From FEN-727 sp036508635 (GTDB lineage: Bacteria > Actinomycetota > Geothermincolia > Fen-727 > Anoxymicrobiaceae): 11,855 bases of DNA. This document shows, one piece after another, positions 1 to 5,209 of the stretch. The notes under the pieces are model-generated. The model saw only the letters and a list, made by a program, of their open reading frames with translations. It made no database searches and was not told the origin of the DNA. The position numbers and the translations under genes were made by a program. The stretch's first letter is position 1. The number at the start of each line of letters is the position of its first letter. Location of the stretch: contig DATCGY010000090.1 in assembly GCA_036508635.1 (NCBI GenBank), positions 1 to 11,855 of the forward strand. Reading direction: 5' to 3'.

Positions 1-22
1 CCAATGGCGCGTTTTCTCCATG

Positions 23-28
23 TATAAT
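23..28 (+). promoter_or_regulatory. -10 box for the histidine-phosphatase gene
   Basis: This is a perfect TATAAT. It would start transcription near position 35, giving a leader of about 30 nt before the chosen TTG start. The matching -35 box would fall at or beyond the window edge, so only half the promoter can be judged. Confidence 0.45.
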
Positions 29-66
29 TGTGCCGTCGTTGCGCAGCACCCAGCAAAGGAGACGGA

Positions 67-696
67 TTGAGCAAGCTACTACTGGTACGCCACGGCCGCA
101 CCGCCTGGCATGCGGAGGGCAGGTACGCCGGCACCGCCGACGTCCCCCTCGACGACGTAGGCAAGCAACAGGTCGCACGGGTGGTCGAGCGTCTTTCGTC
201 GGTTCAATTCGCCGCGATATTCACCAGCCCGCTGTCCCGGTGCCACGAGCTGGCCGTCGCGGTCGCGGAGGAGCACGGGCAGGAAGCGATAACGGATAAG
301 CGCCTCGGCGAGATCGACCTGGGCAGGTGGGACGGCGAGACTTTCAAGGACATTCTCGCCAACGACGGGGACATCCTCAAGAGATGGACCGAGGACCCGA
401 CGTCGATCACGGTCCCGGGGGGTGAGTCGCTCCTGTCGGTGCAGGACCGCGCCATGGAGTGGTTCGCCGAGGCTACGGCCGCTCACCCCGACGGGATCAT
501 CATGGCCTCCAGCCACGGCGGACCCATCCGCGCGATCATCTCGGCCGTGCTCGGCCTGCCGCTGGGGCACCTCTTCAGGCTGACGGTGGACCTCGCCTCG
601 GTCACCACCATCAACTACAAGGGGATGTTCTCCAACCTCGAGGAGCTCAACGACCGCTGCCACCTTGACGGCCTCGACGCCTCCAGTTGGCTGTAG
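67..696 (+). CDS. Histidine phosphatase family protein (phosphoglycerate mutase-like)
   Basis: This is a 209-residue enzyme of the histidine phosphatase branch 1 superfamily, which removes phosphate through a phospho-histidine intermediate. The catalytic RHG lies at residues 8-10 (H9 is the nucleophile). SPLSRC around residues 54-59 supplies the second phosphate-binding arginine (R58), GEIDLG carries the likely acid E82, and SSHGGP carries H150. Length and motif order fit a complete single-domain member such as alpha-ribazole phosphatase or an actinobacterial phosphomutase-like protein; the substrate cannot be read from sequence. I chose the TTG at 67 because AAAGGAG lies 5 bp before it and the RHG then falls at the usual N-terminal position. 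An in-frame TTG at 28 would add 13 unlikely residues and overlaps the -10 box. In mycobacteria an alpha-ribazole-phosphatase domain is fused to RNase HI, so the gene upstream of the window may be informative. Confidence 0.88.
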   Translation: MSKLLLVRHGRTAWHAEGRYAGTADVPLDDVGKQQVARVVERLSSVQFAAIFTSPLSRCHELAVAVAEEHGQEAITDKRLGEIDLGRWDGETFKDILANDGDILKRWTEDPTSITVPGGESLLSVQDRAMEWFAEATAAHPDGIIMASSHGGPIRAIISAVLGLPLGHLFRLTVDLASVTTINYKGMFSNLEELNDRCHLDGLDASSWL

Positions 697-703
697 GTTG
701 CTC

Positions 704-758
704 GGGGTGTCCTCTCGTCGATTCGACGGAGGCCGACTCACTCCGAAGAGGACACCCC
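704..758 (+). terminator. Multi-branched inverted repeat after the phosphatase gene (possible terminator)
   Basis: A perfect 12-bp outer stem pairs 704-715 (GGGGTGTCCTCT) with 747-758. Two small hairpins lie inside: CGTCG/CGACG at 716-720 and 724-728 with a 3-nt loop, and a 3-4 bp GGAG/CTCC stem at about 728-744. Together they resemble a three-way junction. It begins 7 bp after the phosphatase stop and ends about 100 bp before rnpB, so termination of the phosphatase mRNA is the natural role. No T-tract follows, so it is not a textbook intrinsic terminator. Confidence 0.5.
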
Positions 759-844
759 TCGCCAGACTTTCCCGTTCCTTCGTGACCACATAACGATTAT
801 GCAGCCGCGATCATCATCCCGCATGAGAACCTGTACGTTGGTGC

Positions 845-850
845 TAGAAT
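845..850 (+). promoter_or_regulatory. -10 box of rnpB
   Basis: TAGAAT matches the TATAAT consensus at 5 of 6 positions. It ends 6 nt before the first base of the RNase P P1 helix (857), which is the expected spacing to the transcription start. No convincing -35 hexamer is visible near 821-828. Confidence 0.5.
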
Positions 851-856
851 AGCCGT

Positions 857-1238
857 GGGGACAGTCATCCGGGTGGTCGCGGGGCCGCAAGGCCTCGAGG
901 AAAGTCCGGACTCCACAGGGCAGGGTGCTGGATAACGTCCAGGCGGGGTGACCCGACGGATAGCGCCACAGAAAAGAAAAGACCCGCCGCGCCGACCGCT
1001 TCGGCCGAGGCGCGGAAGGTTAAGCTGAAACGGTGGTGTAAGAGACCACCAGCGGTCCGGTGACGGGCCGGCTTGGCAAGCCCCACCCGGAGCGATGCCG
1101 AATAGGGGAGGAGCGGTGGCCCGCCGCGTTTCAACTCCCGGGTAGGCAGCAAGAGGCTCGCGGTAACGCGGGTCCCAGATAGATGGCCACCACCGCCTCA
1201 CGACGGTACAGAATCCGGCTTATACGATGGCTGTCCCC
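857..1238 (+). ncRNA. rnpB: RNase P RNA, bacterial type A
   Basis: This is the catalytic RNA of ribonuclease P, which cleaves the 5' leader from precursor tRNAs together with the RnpA protein. The ends are set by helix P1: GGGGACAGTCATC at 857-869 pairs with GATGGCTGTCCCC at 1226-1238, with one G-U pair. The universally conserved core is easy to read: GAGGAAAGTCCGGACTCC beginning at 897, the J10/11-type GCCACAGAAA near 963-972, a GAAACGGTGG..TAAGAG..CCACC block near 1027-1051, AGATAGATGGCC near 1178-1189, and the terminal ACAGAATCCGGCTTA at 1209-1222. The P12 region is a GC-rich hairpin (CCGCGCC/GGCGCGG). The length of about 382 nt is normal for type A. It is convergent with the iron-sulfur gene, whose stop codon is only 7 bp beyond P1, and no T-rich terminator follows. 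Confidence 0.97.
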
Positions 1239-1245
1239 CGTCCTT

Positions 1246-1899
1246 TCAACTGTTCGGACCGGTGGCCCCGGACCGCGAGAGGAGGAAACGCATCGCATCC
1301 GAGGCGGCTGGAAGCCCGATACGTATGTTCCGGCGTGGGCACGCCGCCGCGCAGAGACCGCAGCCCTTGCATGAGGGGGCGAAGATCGGTCCGTCCGGAC
1401 CCATGACCAGGGCGCGGGACGGGCACGAGCGGGCGCACTTTTCGCAGGTGGAGCAGTCACCGACCGCGCGTACCCACAACTCCGGGAGTCTCATCCCGTC
1501 ATCGTTGTCTTGTTCTCTTTTCGGAGCGGTTGCCGGGCAGCAGCATGTGCAGGAAAAACAGATCGGAAGCATTCGCCCCCGTTCGGACTCGTGGATAGCA
1601 AGGGTGCTGCTGTCGTACGCGATGCGAGCTGAGAGCATGAGCTCGCGAGCCCTGGCCGTGCGTTCAAGCGCCTCTTCAACGGTTACCTCGCGGACGTCTC
1701 CGGAGGCCACGTTTCCTTCACCCAGGACCAGGCAGCCCAGTTCGCTAGGAAAAGACGGGCAATCGCGTTCTTCGCGGCACGTACACGCGTCTGTCAAGAA
1801 CCTTGCGCTTGCATCGCGAATGAGGTTGTCGAGCAGCTTGTAAGGGATGATCCTCGGTCTTTCGAGGTCGTCCGCGCCTGCGGAGTCTCGAGCGCTCAT
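1246..1899 (-). CDS. Cysteine-rich double [4Fe-4S] ferredoxin-domain protein
   Basis: This is a 217-residue soluble iron-sulfur protein. The C-terminal part is a classical two-cluster ferredoxin fold: CSTCEKCARSCP (C149, C152, C155, C159) and CKGCGLCAAACP (C177, C180, C183, C187). The N-terminal part has its own cysteine pattern: C39, C41, C47 and C56 in a CTCR..DCP..GCLVLGEG block, then the cluster C114, C117, C119, C120, C121. This resembles Fe-S proteins of anaerobes with a CxCR/..CNCCxCC arrangement, so it may hold an additional cluster; I cannot name the family or its redox partner. The ATG overlaps the TGA of the upstream cation transporter (ATGA at 1896-1899), so translation is probably coupled and the two genes share an mRNA. 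No separate Shine-Dalgarno is evident. Confidence 0.85.
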   Translation of the reverse strand: MSARDSAGADDLERPRIIPYKLLDNLIRDASARFLTDACTCREERDCPSFPSELGCLVLGEGNVASGDVREVTVEEALERTARARELMLSARIAYDSSTLAIHESERGRMLPICFSCTCCCPATAPKREQDNDDGMRLPELWVRAVGDCSTCEKCARSCPSRALVMGPDGPIFAPSCKGCGLCAAACPRRNIRIGLPAASDAMRFLLSRSGATGPNS

Positions 1900-2873
1900 G
1901 CTCGATGTCCGGACCCGCGTGTGCGAGGATGGGCATGTGGATGCGCGTGCGCGTTATTGTTCTCCTGTCGCTCGGGGTGAGGTGTCATCGGGCAAGCGCT
2001 GGCGCACTCGATCTGGATGGTCGGATGGATGATATTGAAATCGTCAAGCAACTTTTCGCTTATCTCCTGCATTACAGGTGAGCATTCGCTGACCTGCTGG
2101 TCTTCGACCTCCACGTGACCGCTCAGAGCGTACACACCGGAGCCAAGCTCCCACACGTGCAGGTGGTGGACTGCCTCTACGCCCGGGATGGACTCGATGA
2201 CTCCCTGGACCGTGGCAAGGTCGATGTGGCGCGGTACGGATTCGAGCAGGATGTCGGTAGCGTCCTTAATGATCCCCCACGCGGCAAAGATTATGAAGAC
2301 ACTTATCAGCAGTGCCACAAGCGGGTCGGCGTAGTACCACTTGGTGAGGATGATGATGACGCCCGCCACCAGGACACCGAGCGAGACTATGGCGTCCATC
2401 ACCATGTGCAGGAACGCGCTCTTGATGTTCAAGTCGTGACGGTCGTGGAACAGCGCCATCGCGATGGCTGAGTTTATAAACAGCGCGACAAGGGCGACCG
2501 CGAACACCGCGTATCCGCTGACTGGTTTTACATTTTGCATGCGCCTTATCGCTTCATAGGCGAGTATGCAGGCGATTACCACCAGCCCCACCGAGTTTGC
2601 GAGCGCAGTGAGTATGCCCACCCTTCCGTATCCATACGTATGCCGCTCGGTGGGCTCGCGCCTGATCATGTATACCGCGAACAGTGCGAGGCCGACGGCG
2701 AGTATGTCCGCCGCATTGTGGGCCGCGTCCGACATGAGCGCGAGGCTCTTGGAGAAGACCCCGAAAAATATCTCACCGACCACGAGGACTATGCCGAGGA
2801 CGATGCCCAGCCACAGCCTGCGCGTTGTCGACCTGTAATGTTCGTCGCTCTGGAGCGATCTCTCTCCGGCCAT
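1896..2873 (-). CDS. Cation diffusion facilitator family transporter (zinc-type efflux)
   Basis: This is a 325-residue inner-membrane metal/proton antiporter of the CDF family (CzcD/ZitB-like). Six hydrophobic spans run from about residue 20 to 205. The transmembrane metal site is the H-D/H-D type seen in zinc exporters: SDAAHNAAD in span 2 gives H52 and D56, and HMVMD in span 5 gives H156 and D160. The cytoplasmic ferredoxin-like dimerisation domain follows, with the family hallmark HHLHVWELGSG at 236-246. The C-terminus ends in a His/Pro-rich tail (NNAHAHPHAHP), unusual in position because many relatives carry their His-rich stretch at the N-terminus or in the span IV-V loop. I chose ATG 2873 with the GGGG-rich sequence just upstream; an in-frame TTG at 2936 would add 21 residues that look unlike a CDF N-terminus. 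It is the first gene of an operon with the iron-sulfur protein. The metal could be zinc, cobalt or cadmium. Confidence 0.9.
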   Translation of the reverse strand: MAGERSLQSDEHYRSTTRRLWLGIVLGIVLVVGEIFFGVFSKSLALMSDAAHNAADILAVGLALFAVYMIRREPTERHTYGYGRVGILTALANSVGLVVIACILAYEAIRRMQNVKPVSGYAVFAVALVALFINSAIAMALFHDRHDLNIKSAFLHMVMDAIVSLGVLVAGVIIILTKWYYADPLVALLISVFIIFAAWGIIKDATDILLESVPRHIDLATVQGVIESIPGVEAVHHLHVWELGSGVYALSGHVEVEDQQVSECSPVMQEISEKLLDDFNIIHPTIQIECASACPMTPHPERQENNNAHAHPHAHPRTRGSGHRA

Positions 2874-2961
2874 ATCCCGCCCCTGCCAGCATGTACCCGG
2901 GAACCCCGGGAAGACAGCGGTTTCATTTCCGTTCAAACTGCTTCATCGCCAATCGGTCCGG

Positions 2962-3034
2962 TCCTCCAGGACGCTTCGAACTATCGACTGGTATGCGACG
3001 TCGAAAGCCGGTGGTCCGCCGTCTTCCTGGAGGA
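2962..3034 (-). promoter_or_regulatory. Structured 5' leader of the cation transporter mRNA
   Basis: A perfect 10-bp inverted repeat, TCCTCCAGGA at 2962-2971 and TCCTGGAGGA at 3025-3034, brackets a 53-nt loop that can itself form weaker pairings (for example GCTTTCGA with TCGAAGC). The 5' arm would lie at the very start of the transcript from the TATAAT at 3042-3047. The leader is about 160 nt before ATG 2873, long enough for regulation. I do not recognise the NiCo (czcD) or any other known metal riboswitch. Confidence 0.4.
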
Positions 3035-3041
3035 TGAGCCT

Positions 3042-3071
3042 ATTATATTCATAACCGGTCCGTTCCGGTCC
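3042..3071 (-). promoter_or_regulatory. Promoter of the transporter operon with direct-repeat operator candidate
   Basis: On the minus strand a perfect TATAAT lies at 3047-3042, predicting a start near 3035. No consensus -35 is found at 16-18 bp. Instead GGACCGG occurs twice, at 3071-3065 and 3061-3055, exactly 10 bp apart, covering about -36 to -20. Direct repeats one helical turn apart over a poor -35 are typical of sites for an activator that replaces -35 contacts. The assignment is inferred from layout only. Confidence 0.4.
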
Positions 3072-3109
3072 CTAGCACAATCACCAAATGAGCCCGGACC
3101 TGCATCGCC

Positions 3110-3115
3110 TATAAT
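3110..3115 (+). promoter_or_regulatory. -10 box for the cupin gene
   Basis: A perfect TATAAT predicts a start near 3122 and a 43-nt leader to ATG 3165. No convincing -35 is visible about 17 bp upstream. Confidence 0.45.
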
Positions 3116-3164
3116 TGGGGCGAGCGCATAACGCATGGGCGTCTGACAATGGGGGGACATTCAA

Positions 3165-3539
3165 ATGACTGAGAACCGGCCGGTGGCGAAAGTGGCGCAT
3201 TTCGAAGAGATTCCGGCGATCGTTTTCGGTGACGAGGCTCCCGGCGTGACCATACGCAGGCTTATCGACGAAAAACTCGATGGTGCGCCGGTGTATAACC
3301 TCAGGATGCTCGAGATAGCCCGGGGTGGTAACACTCCGGACCACGCACACCCAAACGAGCACGAGAACTTCGTCGTCTCGGGCAGCGGTGAGGTGATGAT
3401 CGAGGGTAACTTTCATTCGGTGGGACCGGGAGACGTCGTCTTTGTCCCTCCCGGCATCCGCCATCAATACCGCAACACCGGCTCAGAACCTTTCAGGTTC
3501 CTCTGCGGCATCCCCGTATCAAAGCTTATCGAAAAGTGA
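3165..3539 (+). CDS. Small single-domain cupin protein
   Basis: This 124-residue protein is one cupin beta-barrel. Both signature motifs are complete. Motif 1, GGNTPDHAHPNEHENFVVSGSG (residues 54-75), supplies metal ligands H60, H62 and E67. Motif 2, GDVVFVPPGIRHQYRN (residues 89-104), supplies H100. All four ligands of a mononuclear metal site are therefore present, so it is probably a metal-binding enzyme or sensor rather than a sugar-binding relic. Cupins of this size include dioxygenases, isomerases and small-molecule binding proteins, and the reaction cannot be deduced. ATG 3165 is preceded by a GGGGGG stretch at 3151-3156. Its 3' end overlaps by 14 bp the convergent flavodoxin-like remnant. 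No membrane segment or signal peptide is present. Confidence 0.85.
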   Translation: MTENRPVAKVAHFEEIPAIVFGDEAPGVTIRRLIDEKLDGAPVYNLRMLEIARGGNTPDHAHPNEHENFVVSGSGEVMIEGNFHSVGPGDVVFVPPGIRHQYRNTGSEPFRFLCGIPVSKLIEK

Positions 3540-3686
3540 TTGCCTGAAATCCATTCTTGACCCGATTATCGAGGCTGTAGCGCCATGCCTCGCAATCGTG
3601 CCCCATACTCTGCAGGACCGACCTCACGATTTCGACACCGAACGCGGTGTTTCCGGTGAGGGACTCGTACATGACCGGATATTCAT
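3526..3686 (-). pseudogene. Flavodoxin-like remnant, frameshifted and truncated
   Basis: Downstream of the hydrolase, one minus-strand frame reads VMYESLTGNTAFGVEIVRSV followed by an amphipathic stretch. The ESLTGNT segment matches the FMN phosphate-binding loop near the N-terminus of flavodoxins, and GC-rich third positions support past coding use. The first beta strand is missing in that frame. The only good start, ATG at 3686 with GGAGGT at 3695-3690 and an ATGA overlap with the hydrolase stop, is in a different frame (M-N-I-R...). A -1 shift around 3675 would join them into a normal flavodoxin N-terminus. The frame then stops at 3526, after about 50 residues, where a flavodoxin needs roughly 140. 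I read this as a decayed gene. A sequencing error could explain the frameshift but not the missing two-thirds. Confidence 0.5.
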
Positions 3687-4444
3687 CGTACCTCCATGCT
3701 ATCGAGCCACGTGCGGATAGTAGCCCCATAGTCTCTTCCGGTAAAAAGGGAGACGTCGTTGTGTCCGGCGCCTTTGACGATGTAGAGCTGCTTTGGTTCG
3801 TTTGCGCCCTCGTAGAGCGCCAACCCCTCACCGACCGGTATCAGCATATCCGCATCGCCGTGTATCACGAGTACGGGGCAATGTATCTCGGGGAGTTTCG
3901 AGACGGAGTTGTATGCATCGGGATCAGGCGAGTAGCCGGAAAGAAAAGGAAAGAGCTCTCTTGCCACGGACGCGAGCGAGGTAAATGTCGATTCGAGGAT
4001 GAGCCCCTCAAGGTTTCTACCCCGGGCGATCTCGCAGGCCACGGCGCCTCCCAGCGACTTGCCTAACAGTACGATCTCACTCTCCGGGACTCCGCGTTCT
4101 TCAAGCCAGCGCAAAGCCGCTCTTCCATCGGCGTAGAGTCCGGTCTCGTGCGGATGACCTTCGCTCTTGCCGTACCCGTGGTAGTCGATCAAGAGCAATC
4201 TGCACTCGAGTGCTTCCAGGTCCTCGCGCACCAGCGACCACGAGTAGACGTCCTGAGCGTTGCCATGAAGGAACAGGACGGCGGGCCTCCCCGCGGGCTC
4301 GGGCCACCAGAGGCCGTGGATCCTGACCCCGTCCTCGGTCTCCATCCAGACCTCGTCCGCGCCGCGTACCCACTCCGGTGGCGGCATCTCGGCCGCAAGC
4401 TCCTCAGGATAGTACAAGAAGTTCTCGTACAGCTCTTCTCTCAT
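3683..4444 (-). CDS. Alpha/beta hydrolase (BEM46/YfhR-like serine hydrolase)
   Basis: This 253-residue alpha/beta-hydrolase-fold protein is probably an esterase or related serine hydrolase. The oxyanion-hole segment LFLHGNAQD starts at residue 57. The nucleophile elbow is GKSLGG with S130, the acid is D197 in HGDADMLIP, and the base is H228 in GAGHND, so the triad is complete and correctly spaced. An insertion with aromatic and leucine residues (ARELFPFLSGY, 161-171) is the likely lid. No signal peptide or transmembrane span is clear, so it is probably cytoplasmic. ATG 4444 is chosen because GGAG lies 5 bp upstream; the open frame extends further but runs under the divergent sigma-factor gene and looks non-coding there. 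The stop codon overlaps the ATG of the flavodoxin-like remnant, implying they were once one operon. The substrate is unknown. Confidence 0.87.
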   Translation of the reverse strand: MREELYENFLYYPEELAAEMPPPEWVRGADEVWMETEDGVRIHGLWWPEPAGRPAVLFLHGNAQDVYSWSLVREDLEALECRLLLIDYHGYGKSEGHPHETGLYADGRAALRWLEERGVPESEIVLLGKSLGGAVACEIARGRNLEGLILESTFTSLASVARELFPFLSGYSPDPDAYNSVSKLPEIHCPVLVIHGDADMLIPVGEGLALYEGANEPKQLYIVKGAGHNDVSLFTGRDYGATIRTWLDSMEVR

Positions 4445-4483
4445 AATCGCTCCGTCATTCGGGGACGCCGCATATCCTGCTAA

Positions 4484-4489
4484 TATAAT
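4484..4489 (+). promoter_or_regulatory. -10 box for the sigma factor-FecR operon
   Basis: TATAAT lies in the AT-rich centre of the 111-bp gap between the divergent hydrolase and sigma-factor genes. It predicts a start near 4496 and a leader of about 60 nt. A normal -35 is absent at 17 bp, which could mean activation or an alternative sigma factor. TATGAT on the opposite strand in the same patch (about 4488-4493) could serve the hydrolase. Confidence 0.4.
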
Positions 4490-4555
4490 CATATCTCCGG
4501 GCACGGTGCACGGAGACGAGATCTCGGCCGAGGGGGTGCCGGGACCTGCACATAG

Positions 4556-5209
4556 ATGCCAACGGGCACGACCGCTCGCCGTATGGGAGATTTCTTGTCC
4601 GAGAGACGTATACACCAGACGAACAAGAGGTCGGATCTCAGGGTTGTCCCCGGGCGGTCGAGCGCGAGAATAGATGAGCTGGTCAAAGAGGCGCTGACCT
4701 CGCCCGAGGCGCTTGAAGAGCTGTGCGGCCACTATATACCCAGGATATATAACTATGTCTTGAAGAGGGTCGGAAGCATCCAGGACGCCGAGGACATAAC
4801 CTCGATGGTATTCGAGAAGGCGATAACGAACCTGGACTCGTTCGACGATTCGAAGGCGTCTTTTTCCACCTGGATATACAGGATCGCGACTAACTGCATA
4901 ACGGACCATTACAGGAGCCGTGGGCGCAAGCGTGAGTCGCCGCTTGAGGACGAAGTACTTCCCGTGACAGTGCGGGGAGACCCCGGTGTCGACCAGCTGG
5001 ACCTGTACCTCGGGTTACTGGACCTGCTCCAGCAGTTGCCGGCGAAGTACAGGGAGGCGTTGGCGCTAAGGTATTTCGGGCACATGCGGGTCAGCGAAGT
5101 CGCAGAGACGTTGCGTATCACCGAGAGCGCAGCTTCGAAGAGGATATTGAGAGGTCTGGAAGAGCTGAGGAGACAGTCGGCCGGCGGCCCCCTACAGGAA
5201 CTGATATGA
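4556..5209 (+). CDS. ECF-type RNA polymerase sigma factor (sigma-70 regions 2 and 4)
   Basis: This 217-residue alternative sigma factor directs RNA polymerase to a specific promoter set. Region 2 spans about 53-122, including RVGSIQDAEDITSMVFEKAI and STWIYRIATNCITDHYRSR, the -10-recognising helices. Region 4 spans about 153-206, with LPAKYREALALRYFGHMRVSE and an HTH (VAETLRITESAASKRILRGL) for -35 recognition. Region 3 is absent, as is normal for ECF factors. The first 40 residues are atypical and basic. ATG 4556 has only a weak upstream GGGGG. An in-frame TTG at 4595 has GGGAGA 4 bp before it and would give a more usual N-terminus, so the start is uncertain. The TGA overlaps the ATG of the FecR-domain gene (ATGA, 5206-5209), the coupling expected for a sigma factor and its membrane regulator. 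Confidence 0.9.
   Translation: MPTGTTARRMGDFLSERRIHQTNKRSDLRVVPGRSSARIDELVKEALTSPEALEELCGHYIPRIYNYVLKRVGSIQDAEDITSMVFEKAITNLDSFDDSKASFSTWIYRIATNCITDHYRSRGRKRESPLEDEVLPVTVRGDPGVDQLDLYLGLLDLLQQLPAKYREALALRYFGHMRVSEVAETLRITESAASKRILRGLEELRRQSAGGPLQELI

Noticed and set aside
79..789. Minus-strand 236-codon open frame opposite the phosphatase gene
   Set aside because: The plus strand carries complete RHG and SHGG phosphatase motifs and a ribosome-binding site. The opposing frame is rich in R, V, G and E as expected of a high-GC shadow and has no recognisable domain.
797..1201. Minus-strand open frames across 797-1201
   Set aside because: They are antisense to the unmistakable RNase P RNA and owe their openness to its GC content.
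4445..4909. N-terminal extension of the hydrolase frame to 4909
   Set aside because: It overlaps the sigma-factor gene on the other strand, shows no hydrolase-like content, and a good GGAG-ATG start exists at 4444.
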